DNA of 5,753 nt from Deltaproteobacteria bacterium (lineage in GTDB: Bacteria; Desulfobacterota; JAENJC01): NCBI GenBank assembly GCA_016844545.1, contig JAENJC010000141.1, positions 1 through 5,753 on the forward strand, in the 5' to 3' direction. Made by a program: the position numbers and the translations under genes. The notes under the pieces were generated by a model, which was not told the DNA's origin, did no database searches, and was given only the letters and a program-made list of their open reading frames with translations. This document shows positions 1-5,753 of the stretch, piece after piece. Within the stretch, counting starts at the first letter, position 1, and each line of letters opens with the position of its first letter.

Positions 1-1
1 C

Positions 2-190
2 GATATCTATGACGCATTGAGGAGTCAGAGGCCATATAAGCCCGCCTTTAGTCATGAAAAGGCTTTTAAGATAATAACGGAGGGGGACGGAAGGACCATG
101 CCGTACCATTTCTGCCCGATCGTGTTAAAGGCGTTTAATGAGAATGCCGCTGCATTTGAGGAGATATTTGAACAAAATAAGGAGCGATAA
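2..190 (+). CDS. HD-GYP domain phosphohydrolase, C-terminal fragment
   Basis: Only the last 62 residues are visible; the gene enters from the left edge and ends at TAA 188-190. The fragment opens with DIYDAL followed by RPYK, then a Ser-His-Glu-x-Ala helix and a GDGRTMP stretch. This matches the end of HD-GYP domains, where the first Asp of D-x-Y-D-A-L is a metal ligand. Family members hydrolyse cyclic dinucleotides (c-di-GMP, in some lineages 3',3'-cGAMP) in the cytoplasm and often carry an N-terminal receiver domain. That part is outside the window, so a response-regulator architecture is only inferred. One oddity is that the usual HFDP near the end reads HFCP. The protein ends in a charged tail (NKER) with no further domain. 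It lies on the same strand as glnD, but 327 non-coding bases containing repeats separate them, so one operon is unlikely. Confidence 0.85.
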   Translation, partial: DIYDALRSQRPYKPAFSHEKAFKIITEGDGRTMPYHFCPIVLKAFNENAAAFEEIFEQNKER

Positions 191-207
191 ACCTATAAAA
201 AGCATCT

Positions 208-338
208 GGACGCTGATTTGCGCAGATTTACACTGATATTTCAAAGGTTTAAGCAAGACAGAAGGCTCAGATATCCACCTTTTGGGTTTTATGTGTCTAT
301 ATTGTTTTATCTGCCTTCATCCGCTTTGATCCGCGTCC
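208..338. repeat. Inverted pair of 30-bp blocks with 10-bp GAT periodicity
   Basis: The left block, 208-237, begins GGACGCTGAT and repeats GAT every 10 bp (215-217, 225-227, 235-237). The block at 309-338, read on the minus strand, begins GGACGCGGAT and has GAT at the same three phases. Aligned, the blocks share 19 of 30 positions, including the first six and all three GATs. They are separated by 71 bp of AT-rich sequence with no gene. The period is close to one helical turn, so GAT would face the same side of the duplex. No ORF, transposase or obvious target duplication is attached. It may be a dispersed non-coding repeat, but its copy number cannot be judged from this window. Confidence 0.55.
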
Positions 339-373
339 CATTGCAGAATTCAGGATAAATGGTCAAAAAAGAC

Positions 374-402
374 TTGCAATGTCTGCGACTGTTGCCGATA
401 AT
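374..402 (+). promoter_or_regulatory. Candidate sigma-70 promoter for glnD
   Basis: A -35-like TTGCAA (374-379, 4 of 6 matches to consensus) is followed after 17 bp by GATAAT (397-402, 5 of 6). The predicted transcription start is about 408-411, inside the left arm of the palindrome at 405-488. The glnD mRNA would thus begin with that hairpin. This is inferred from consensus matching only. Confidence 0.4.
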
Positions 403-404
403 TG

Positions 405-488
405 TAACTACTCAGGCGGATAGTCTGTAGGTATTTAGGTGGATAGGGTGGACCTAATAGACTACAGTCTAAACAACCTGAGTAGTTA
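405..488. repeat. 84-nt nested palindrome upstream of glnD
   Basis: The outer arms are a perfect 12-bp inverted repeat: TAACTACTCAGG at 405-416 and CCTGAGTAGTTA at 477-488. Inside lies a second stem, 421-430 against 462-471, with 9 of 10 pairs. Inside that, a third stem pairs 432-440 with 452-459: eight pairs and one bulged base. It closes an 11-nt GGATAGGGTGG loop (441-451). The element ends 29 bp before the glnD start codon and has no coding capacity. As DNA it resembles a small palindromic mobile repeat of the REP or MITE type. As RNA it could be a 5' leader hairpin. There is no internal transposase, and no target-site duplication is evident. Confidence 0.7.
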
Positions 489-517
489 TCTAAAATATTA
501 TCTGCGGGAAGATCACA

Positions 518-1756
518 TTGGAACTTGAGCTACCTCATGAAATCCTTTCAATAATAACCTCCCGGGAAAAACCTGACTTAAAATCCCTAAAAGAATATAT
601 AACAAGAGGCCATGAGTGGCTCCTTGGCAGGCACCGCAGCGGTTCATCCGGTTTTGAGACTGTAAATGGTCACACCCTCCTCATAGACAGGCTGCTTCAG
701 AGGCTTTTTCTGGATGCAAAGAACGAAGCTGTGGCGCGTTACTCTGCAAATGAGGAGAGGTGTTCTATCGTGGCAATAGGCGGTTACGGGAGGGGTGAGC
801 TTAATCCATATTCCGATATAGATGTCCTATTCCTCTATCCATCAAATATGAACAGCTATCTGAAATCGCTTACAGAGGGGATCCTGTATCACCTCTGGGA
901 CCTGGGGCTTACAGTCGGATTCAGCACAAGGAATACGGCGGACTGCGTGAAGATAGCGAGGTCAGATCTTACAGCAAGGACAGCCCTTATGGATACAAGG
1001 CTTATTGCAGGGGATGAGGCCCTTTACGTAGAGATGGAAGAGGTGATCCTGAAGGACGTCATCGGCAAGGGGGTTGACGGGTTTATCAGGGACAAGGTGA
1101 AGGAGTTCGATTCGAGACACGCTAAGTACGGTTCTTCGGTCTATATCCTGGAACCGAACATAAAGGAAGGGGAGGGGGGGCTCAGGGACATACATACTGC
1201 CCTTTGGGTCTCAAAGGCCAGGTTCAAGGCAGGGACCTTCAGGCAGTTGATGAAGAAGGGGGTGATTACCCCGAAAGAGCTGAGGTTTTTTGAGAGGTCT
1301 ACTGAGTTCCTCTTCAGGGTGCGGAATGAACTACACTACCTTTCCGGCAGGAAGAACGACCAGATGATGTTTGATTACCAGGAGAAGATAGCCGCATTCA
1401 TGGGGTTCAGGGACATAGGGCCGCATCTCGCTGTGGAGGGGTTTATGCGCGGATATTATATCTACGCAAGGAACATCAGCCAGTTCTCCAGTATGCTTAT
1501 AAAAAGGGCGTCAGCAGGGCCAGGGATTGGTGGAAGGCTCCTGCATAAAATGATTCAGAGGGACATAGGGGACGGGTTCAAGGTCTTTCACAACAGCATA
1601 ACAGTCACATCCCCTTCCCTCTTTGAGAAAACCCCTTTCCTGCTGATGAAGGCCTTTGAACTCCCAGAGACATGCCCTCCCATTAAACGACTTCACAGAG
1701 GAGCTTATCAGGAAGAGCCTCCGTCTTGTGGACGATCCATTCAGGCGCTCAAATGA
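518..1756 (+). CDS. glnD: GlnD uridylyltransferase, N-terminal part (frameshifted gene)
   Basis: This is the nucleotidyltransferase half of bifunctional GlnD, which uridylylates PII (GlnB/GlnK) under nitrogen limitation. The DNA-polymerase-beta-type motif is clear: Gly-Gly at residues 88-89 in GGYGRGEL, then Ser-Asp-Ile-Asp with catalytic Asp100 and Asp102. The family signature EPNIKEGEGGLRDIH follows at 212-226, and a GRKND motif lies near 293. Translation starts at TTG 518; an upstream in-frame stop at 491-493 leaves no ATG or GTG choice, and a weak GGGAAG (506-511) precedes it. Homology runs through LLMKAFE (residue 381, base 1660). After that, 31 codons in this frame look unrelated to GlnD and end at TGA 1754-1756, while the true continuation lies in the +1 frame (next entry). 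The break is either a real mutation, a sequence error, or less likely a functional split or programmed shift. Confidence 0.9.
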   Translation: MELELPHEILSIITSREKPDLKSLKEYITRGHEWLLGRHRSGSSGFETVNGHTLLIDRLLQRLFLDAKNEAVARYSANEERCSIVAIGGYGRGELNPYSDIDVLFLYPSNMNSYLKSLTEGILYHLWDLGLTVGFSTRNTADCVKIARSDLTARTALMDTRLIAGDEALYVEMEEVILKDVIGKGVDGFIRDKVKEFDSRHAKYGSSVYILEPNIKEGEGGLRDIHTALWVSKARFKAGTFRQLMKKGVITPKELRFFERSTEFLFRVRNELHYLSGRKNDQMMFDYQEKIAAFMGFRDIGPHLAVEGFMRGYYIYARNISQFSSMLIKRASAGPGIGGRLLHKMIQRDIGDGFKVFHNSITVTSPSLFEKTPFLLMKAFELPETCPPIKRLHRGAYQEEPPSCGRSIQALK

Positions 1757-3179
1757 GGTGAACGCCTCGTTCCTCGCTATCTTAAATGGGAAGAGGGATG
1801 TATACGAGACCCTTAAAAAAATGCACGACCTGAGATTACTGGGGAAGTTTATCCCTGAGTTCGGGAAGACCTTCTGCCGGGTCCAGCACGACATATATCA
1901 CGTCTACACCCTTGATGCCCACTCCCTGTTTACGGTGATGGAGCTGAGGAGGCTAATGGAGGGGAAGTATGCGGAGGAGTTTCCTTTTCTGACGAATCTT
2001 GCAAGGGAGATTGACAACCGGCCTATAGTTGTTTTGGCCGGCCTCTTCCACGACATAGGTAAGGGAGGAGGCCACGACCACTCTGATGCCGGAGCTGAGA
2101 AGGTCAAAGAGATAGCGCTCAGGGTGGGTCTGCCGGAAGCCGATGCAGCGCTCCTGGAGTTTCTTGTGAGGAAGCACCTCCTGATGGCCCATATATCCCA
2201 GAGGAGGGACATATCCGACGAGAGGCTGGTCCTCGATTTTTGCAGGGAGGTGGGTGACCCGGAGAGGCTTAAGATGCTTTATCTTCTGACATTTGCAGAC
2301 ATAAGGGCAGTCGGGCCAGATGTTTGGACTCCATGGAAGGGGGTTCTCCTTGAAGAGCTTTATATGAAGGGCGCCGAGGTCTTTGAGAGGAAGCTTGGAT
2401 TGGGGAGGATAGATGAAGGGATGGCAGGGAGGCTTAAGGAGGTCTCACGTATCCTTGAAGGCGAGGTCAGCGAACCATATCTGATCGATTATTTAAAGTC
2501 ACTTCCTGCCAGATATTTCAGCGCGGCCCGTCCTGAAGTCATTGCCGGGCATATAAGGATGTTCAGGGGTTTGAAGGAAAATCAGATATCGATAAGTATA
2601 GAGCATCACAGGGAACTCGACTTCAGCACTGTAACCGTATGTACCCTCGACCTTCCGGGACTGTTTTCGAGGATAACCGGGGCGATGGCGGCAAACAGCG
2701 TAAATATCCTTAACGCCCAGATATACACAAGGAATGACGGGACAGTCATTGATATCTTAAGCGTAAGTGACCCGTTCGGGCGACTTATAGAGGACGAAAG
2801 GAAGTGGCAGGAGTTGAAGAACTGCATTGTCTCAGTCATTGAAGGGAGGATCCACGTCGATGTCCTTCTGGCAAAGAAGACAAGGCCTTCTATTATCAGG
2901 GAGAAGGTGAGGCCGAAGCACCCGGCAATTGTTGAGGTGGACAACCTCGTTTCAGACACCCACACAGTCATAGACATATATGCCCACGATAGAGTGGGTC
3001 TTCTATACAGTATTACCAGCACCCTTGCAAGGCTCGGCCTTTATATAGATGTGGCAAAGATTGCAACAAGGGGCGACCAGGCAGCCGATGTCTTTTATGT
3101 GAAGGACATATTCGGCCACAAGATAGCCGATCAGGCAAAGTTAGACAGGATAAAGGCTGAGATACTGAAGGTTGTATAG
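1656..3179 (+). CDS. glnD: GlnD uridylyl-removing and ACT-domain part (frameshifted gene)
   Basis: This is the rest of GlnD in the +1 frame. Homology resumes at about base 1662 (SQRHALPL), so the nominal TTG start at 1656 is probably not a true one. An internal GTG at 1728 behind GGAAGAG is an alternative if this half is made separately. Numbered from 1656, residues 74-90 carry the family stretch around QHDIYHVYT. The HD phosphohydrolase core is HDIGKG at 132-137, with His140, His174 and His179 as further candidate metal ligands; this domain removes UMP from PII. Two C-terminal ACT domains (about 324-395 and 436-507), each with a Pro/Val-Gly-Leu-Phe/Leu turn, sense glutamine. Joined to the upstream part, the protein is about 886 residues, close to the 890 of E. 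coli GlnD, so only the frame is damaged. It converges with the minus-strand gene ending at 3253. Confidence 0.9.
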   Translation: MNSQRHALPLNDFTEELIRKSLRLVDDPFRRSNEVNASFLAILNGKRDVYETLKKMHDLRLLGKFIPEFGKTFCRVQHDIYHVYTLDAHSLFTVMELRRLMEGKYAEEFPFLTNLAREIDNRPIVVLAGLFHDIGKGGGHDHSDAGAEKVKEIALRVGLPEADAALLEFLVRKHLLMAHISQRRDISDERLVLDFCREVGDPERLKMLYLLTFADIRAVGPDVWTPWKGVLLEELYMKGAEVFERKLGLGRIDEGMAGRLKEVSRILEGEVSEPYLIDYLKSLPARYFSAARPEVIAGHIRMFRGLKENQISISIEHHRELDFSTVTVCTLDLPGLFSRITGAMAANSVNILNAQIYTRNDGTVIDILSVSDPFGRLIEDERKWQELKNCIVSVIEGRIHVDVLLAKKTRPSIIREKVRPKHPAIVEVDNLVSDTHTVIDIYAHDRVGLLYSITSTLARLGLYIDVAKIATRGDQAADVFYVKDIFGHKIADQAKLDRIKAEILKVV

Positions 3180-3183
3180 ATTT

Positions 3184-3239
3184 ATACCAAGTTGCTTTCA
3201 AACATCTACTTATGAGATTGGCGAAAGCTTACTTGGTAT
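3184..3239. repeat. Hairpin between convergent gene ends
   Basis: A perfect 9-bp inverted repeat, ATACCAAGT (3184-3192) and ACTTGGTAT (3231-3239), encloses a second 6-bp stem: GCTTTC (3194-3199) with GAAAGC (3223-3228). A small ATCT/AGAT stem sits in the loop. The right end is followed by a direct copy of TTGGTAT (3233-3239 and 3240-3246). It fills most of the 73-bp gap between the glnD stop and the stop of the minus-strand gene. No T-run follows on either strand, so it is not a classical intrinsic terminator. It could still block 3' degradation or act as a bidirectional stop, or it could be a small palindromic repeat. Confidence 0.55.
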
Positions 3240-3252
3240 TTGGTATTATGGG

Positions 3253-4935
3253 TTATTTCCCTTTGGTCCTCTTTTCATCCTGCACCCTGGAGCCTTCCAG
3301 AAGAAGGTTCATGGTGTCCATTGTTACATTTATATCATCTATGTGATGGCCATGGAATATGCGAAAATTTCCTTTATACCATTCCATGAGTTTAAAGAAT
3401 GCCTCATGACCTGCGAGATCCCCCACGTGTACGTTTACTATCTTCCCACTCCTCAGGTATATCTCACCCTTCTCTTTATCTTTTATCAGGATGACCTTTG
3501 CCGTTTTAAGGCCCATATTCAATACCTGTATTATATCGACAAGGCTTAAGTCCTCCAGGCTTCCTGAGACACCTTTCAGCTCCTCTTCTTCCGCAACAGG
3601 TGTTTTAGGTTTCCTGGCTGGCCCAATTTTAGATAAGGTCTTGATCTTTGAAGACAGATCTTCTACGTCCAATGGCTTTACCAGAAACTCCACCCCCGGG
3701 TCTGTCAGCTGTTGAGGTAGCTCCTGGCTAGGAACTACAATAAAGAATGGGATGGTATTTGTAGAGCGTTCCTGCCTTACTATATTGTAGAAGCGGAACT
3801 TATCTATGCTGAGTGTTTCGGAATCAGCTATCAATGCATACGGGGTCTTTTCTTTCAGATACTGGGCGGCCTCTATGGATGTTGTCGCCGAAAGGATATC
3901 GAACTCATCACTGCTCAGGTTTAATTTAATCAAGGCCGATATGGTCCCGTCTATGTCAAGGACAATGACCCGTTTCCTCTCTGCTGCCTGACGCTTTTCC
4001 TCCTGTATGACGGAAAGAAATACCTCAACAATCTCAGGATCAAACTGGGATCCTGTCTTCTGAAGTATCTCCTGGGTGGCCTCTTCACTTGTCAGCGCTT
4101 TTCTGTGAGGCCTGTCCATGGTCATGGCCACGTAAGAATCCACAACAGAGATTATCCTGCTTCCCAATGGGATGTACCTTCCCTGAAGACCTTCTGGATA
4201 GCCATTCCCGTCGTAATGCTCATGGTGATGGGCGATTATTGAATCCACATTCCATGGAAAATTGATCTGCTTGAGGATCTGGACTGTGTTCAAAGGATGG
4301 CTCTTTATTACAGTGAGCTTATCCCTTTCAAGCCTACCCTTTTCGTCAAGGATCTGGTGCTGTATCCCTATCTTGCCGAGGTCCCGGAGGAGGGCGGATA
4401 TGTGAATTCCCTCCACTAGGCTCTCTTCCAGTTTCATTCTTACAGCAACCTTTCTGGAAAGGTTAGCTACAAGGTGGTTGTTATTGAAGAAATACTTGTC
4501 ATTGACCTCAAAGACCTGAAGAAGTCTGTCTGTAAATGCAAAGAAAAAATCCTTTAGTCTTGAAGATTCGTTAATTCGGTTGTTTTCTGTCCTGATGTAG
4601 TTCTGGATGAATTTCACGAACTCCTTAATGCTTAGTGTGCAATCGGATATTGTATCCTTATTACCCTTTTTCACCGGAGGGGCTTGGGGGAGAAGGAAAA
4701 CATTTATGCCTGGTCTTATCTTTTCCGCCAGTTCCTTGAACTCCCAGCCATCCATCCCCTCAAGGGCTTGAGAGGCCAGTATGACGTCAATATCGTTCTT
4801 TTGCAGGATGTGGATGGCCTCAAGGGGCAGAGAGGTTGAAAACACCGGACAATCTCCACCCTCCAGCATGGCTGCGATAAGGTCTAATTCCGAGTTGTCG
4901 CGGTTAAAAATGAGAATACTTTTATTTTCTTTCAT
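3253..4935 (-). CDS. Pseudo-receiver / degenerate HD-GYP / receiver / DUF4388 signalling protein
   Basis: This is a cytoplasmic 560-residue protein with no membrane segment. Residues 5-115 form a receiver-like fold in which the usual phospho-acceptor Asp is Ser55 (ILASQALEGMDG). Residues about 150-310 form an HD-GYP domain. His154, His213 (HP), His237-His238 (HHE), the GYP at 245-247 and Asp266 are kept, but His-Asp has become Arg184-Asp185. The second Asp of D-x-Y-D-A is Val269. Residues 322-435 are a second receiver, with candidate acceptor Asp371 and a Lys420-Pro421 turn. Residues 455-545 match DUF4388 (PATAN), with a GSLEDLSLVDIIQVL start and a GEIYLRSGKIVNV strand pair. Loss of the HD histidine suggests weak or absent cyclic-dinucleotide hydrolysis; a binding or relay role is inferred. 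The ATG at 4933-4935 has no ribosome binding site but sits just after a promoter. The gene is divergent from the one at 5044. Confidence 0.92.
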   Translation of the reverse strand: MKENKSILIFNRDNSELDLIAAMLEGGDCPVFSTSLPLEAIHILQKNDIDVILASQALEGMDGWEFKELAEKIRPGINVFLLPQAPPVKKGNKDTISDCTLSIKEFVKFIQNYIRTENNRINESSRLKDFFFAFTDRLLQVFEVNDKYFFNNNHLVANLSRKVAVRMKLEESLVEGIHISALLRDLGKIGIQHQILDEKGRLERDKLTVIKSHPLNTVQILKQINFPWNVDSIIAHHHEHYDGNGYPEGLQGRYIPLGSRIISVVDSYVAMTMDRPHRKALTSEEATQEILQKTGSQFDPEIVEVFLSVIQEEKRQAAERKRVIVLDIDGTISALIKLNLSSDEFDILSATTSIEAAQYLKEKTPYALIADSETLSIDKFRFYNIVRQERSTNTIPFFIVVPSQELPQQLTDPGVEFLVKPLDVEDLSSKIKTLSKIGPARKPKTPVAEEEELKGVSGSLEDLSLVDIIQVLNMGLKTAKVILIKDKEKGEIYLRSGKIVNVHVGDLAGHEAFFKLMEWYKGNFRIFHGHHIDDINVTMDTMNLLLEGSRVQDEKRTKGK

Positions 4936-4944
4936 ATTTTGGGT

Positions 4945-4973
4945 AATTTATCTGCTTACTGCCGTATTGTCAA
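4945..4973 (-). promoter_or_regulatory. Promoter of the HD-GYP/DUF4388 gene
   Basis: On the minus strand a perfect -35 TTGACA (4968-4973) is followed after 17 bp by TAAATT (4945-4950, 4 of 6 matches to TATAAT). Only nine bases separate the -10 box from the ATG at 4935. Transcription should therefore begin within a few bases of the start codon, giving a leaderless or near-leaderless mRNA. No Shine-Dalgarno sequence is present in the gap, which agrees with this. Confidence 0.6.
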
Positions 4974-4981
4974 GCTTTTAT

Positions 4982-4993
4982 AGCCATATGGCT
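4982..4993. promoter_or_regulatory. 12-bp palindrome, candidate shared operator
   Basis: AGCCATATGGCT is a perfect palindrome located between the two divergent -35 boxes, 8 bp from the minus-strand box and 13 bp from the plus-strand box. The flanks are roughly symmetrical too, with TTTTAT on the left and ATACAAAA on the right. The position upstream of both promoters suits a dimeric activator or a shared repressor. No regulator gene is visible in the window, so the binding protein is unknown. Confidence 0.4.
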
Positions 4994-5006
4994 GATACAA
5001 AACTAT

Positions 5007-5034
5007 TTGACATAAGGTCGGGATGATATATAAT
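5007..5034 (+). promoter_or_regulatory. Consensus sigma-70 promoter of the gene at 5044
   Basis: A perfect TTGACA (5007-5012) and a perfect TATAAT (5029-5034) are separated by 16 bp. The predicted start of transcription is about 5040-5042, two to four bases before the ATG at 5044. The transcript would be effectively leaderless, and no ribosome binding site is seen between the promoter and the ATG. Confidence 0.75.
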
Positions 5035-5043
5035 TTGTTAAAT

Positions 5044-5753
5044 ATGCAAACCGGTATCGCTCCTAAGCCTGTTGAAGAAAGAACAGATTCTATTGATAAT
5101 TTTTTACTGAATCTGTACAAGGGATATAAGGCATCATCCTTATATCCATCGAATCACCCTTCCCTTTTAGCTCTTTATGTAAAGCCGTTTAAGGATATCT
5201 CCGCCATTCTTGATGAAACCGAACAGGTGGTCATAAGGTACAAGAAGGGGGAGGGCTTCTTCTGGGGTGATACCCCTGTTGCAAGGAAAACTCCGGCAGT
5301 AAGAGAGCTTGGGGAGAGACTTTTTCAGCTGAGGATCCAGTCCGTATCCTTTTTAAGAGGGTTGAAGCTGATCGAGTTGCGCTCCTTAGTTGAGGCCATA
5401 ACTGCTGAACCGGAGACCATAGATAATGCAGGCGGATGCGATGAGTTGCTCCAGAGTAAAGGGGTGCGGAGTATATGGTTTAATAAGGCAGATTACGGGA
5501 AGATACTTGAAATGCAGAAGGAGATTAGCGAAAAGGCCGCAGTGATAGAGGCTGTTGTTGATAAAGAAGGAACAGGGGATGGCGGAGGGATATACGACTT
5601 TCTTGAAGGTGAAGAGAAAGGGAAGGGCCCTGCATACGAGCCAGTTCCGCAGGCTGTGGAGAGCCCATTATCGACCGAGGAGGTCCCAAGCGGCGAGGCA
5701 GGCAGTTCTAAAGAGGAGGAACCTCCAGAGGATACTGATGAGCTAATAAAGAG
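5044..5753 (+). CDS. Uncharacterised protein, N-terminal part (runs off window)
   Basis: The frame is open from ATG 5044 through the last base, giving 236 visible codons with no stop. The C terminus lies outside. Residues about 18-165 look globular: a helix with LYKGYKASSLYP then NHPSL, a short strand region around VVIRYKKGEGFFWGD, paired helices containing LGERLFQLRIQSVSFLRGL, and a closing strand with GVRSIWFNKADY. This pattern recalls N-terminal regions of HEAT-repeat or HD-type signalling proteins in deltaproteobacteria and Nitrospirota, but I cannot name a family and assign no function. From about residue 175 it becomes Gly-, Glu-, Pro- and Ser-rich and acidic, a linker that probably leads to a further domain. 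There is no signal peptide. An in-frame TTG at 5035 lies too close to the -10 box to be likely. It shares a divergent control region with the HD-GYP/DUF4388 gene, so joint regulation is plausible. Confidence 0.8.
   Translation, partial: MQTGIAPKPVEERTDSIDNFLLNLYKGYKASSLYPSNHPSLLALYVKPFKDISAILDETEQVVIRYKKGEGFFWGDTPVARKTPAVRELGERLFQLRIQSVSFLRGLKLIELRSLVEAITAEPETIDNAGGCDELLQSKGVRSIWFNKADYGKILEMQKEISEKAAVIEAVVDKEGTGDGGGIYDFLEGEEKGKGPAYEPVPQAVESPLSTEEVPSGEAGSSKEEEPPEDTDELIK

Noticed and set aside
405..488. Palindrome considered as an integron attC site or a CRISPR repeat
   Set aside because: There are no attC R-box core sequences and no integrase gene, and there is only a single copy with no spacer array.
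1164..1180. G-rich run ending in seven G, considered as a phase-variable or slippage site
   Set aside because: The GlnD frame passes through it intact and the run encodes the conserved EGEGGLRD motif, so it is explained by coding; the actual frame break is about 480 bp further on.
962..1195. Minus-strand open frame of 77 codons inside glnD, and similar ones at 1511-1894, 1904-2212, 1953-2192, 2606-3022 and 3013-3201
   Set aside because: All lie opposite strongly supported glnD coding sequence, show no recognisable domain and have no promoter or ribosome binding site; they are antisense shadows.
3172..3549. Plus-strand open frame of 125 codons, and smaller ones at 3491-3715, 3806-3991 and 4781-5026
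   Set aside because: They run antisense to the HD-GYP/DUF4388 gene (3253-4935), with translations lacking domain features; the last also crosses the divergent promoter region.
3941..3972. LDIDGTI at residues 326-332 of the 560-aa protein, resembling the HAD phosphatase motif DxDGT
   Set aside because: No HAD motifs II-IV follow; the segment fits the first strand of a receiver domain with Asp371 and Lys420-Pro421 downstream.
5555..5746. Plus-strand open frame of 63 codons, rich in Arg and Lys
   Set aside because: It overlaps the continuous frame from 5044 and arises from its acidic Gly/Glu-rich linker read in another frame.

Overview
The window looks like chromosomal DNA of a Gram-negative bacterium of the Nitrospirota or deltaproteobacterial type. 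The assignment is tentative. It rests on moderate G+C, a full four-domain GlnD, and an HD-GYP protein ending in a DUF4388 (PATAN) domain, a combination typical of those groups. The coding theme is signalling: nitrogen sensing by GlnD, plus HD-GYP and receiver-domain proteins.

Layout. Bases 2-190 hold the C-terminal end of an HD-GYP phosphohydrolase. Bases 191-517 are non-coding and carry two separate repeat structures. The first is an inverted pair of 30-bp blocks built on a GAT every 10 bp (208-338). The second is an 84-nt nested palindrome (405-488) just upstream of glnD; a candidate sigma-70 promoter (374-402) would start the transcript inside its left arm. glnD spans 518-3179 (about 886 residues once repaired) but is broken by a +1 frame change near 1661. 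The nucleotidyltransferase half and the HD plus two-ACT half therefore lie in different frames. A hairpin (3184-3239) separates glnD from the convergent gene at 3253-4935.

The gene at 3253-4935 (minus strand, 560 aa) encodes pseudo-receiver, HD-GYP, receiver and DUF4388. Its HD-GYP domain has Arg-Asp in place of His-Asp, and its first receiver has Ser in place of the phosphoryl-accepting Asp. It may therefore bind or relay a signal rather than hydrolyse cyclic dinucleotides. It is divergent from a gene at 5044 that runs off the right edge and was found by direct translation. That gene encodes a protein of unrecognised function, with a roughly 165-residue globular domain followed by an acidic linker. 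The 108-bp divergent intergenic region holds two back-to-back sigma-70-like promoters, each predicted to give a nearly leaderless mRNA. A perfect 12-bp palindrome between their -35 boxes is a plausible shared operator.

No tRNA, rRNA, CRISPR array, transposase or phage gene was seen. The most interesting points are the degenerate multi-domain HD-GYP protein with its divergent partner, the split glnD, and the structured repeats around glnD.
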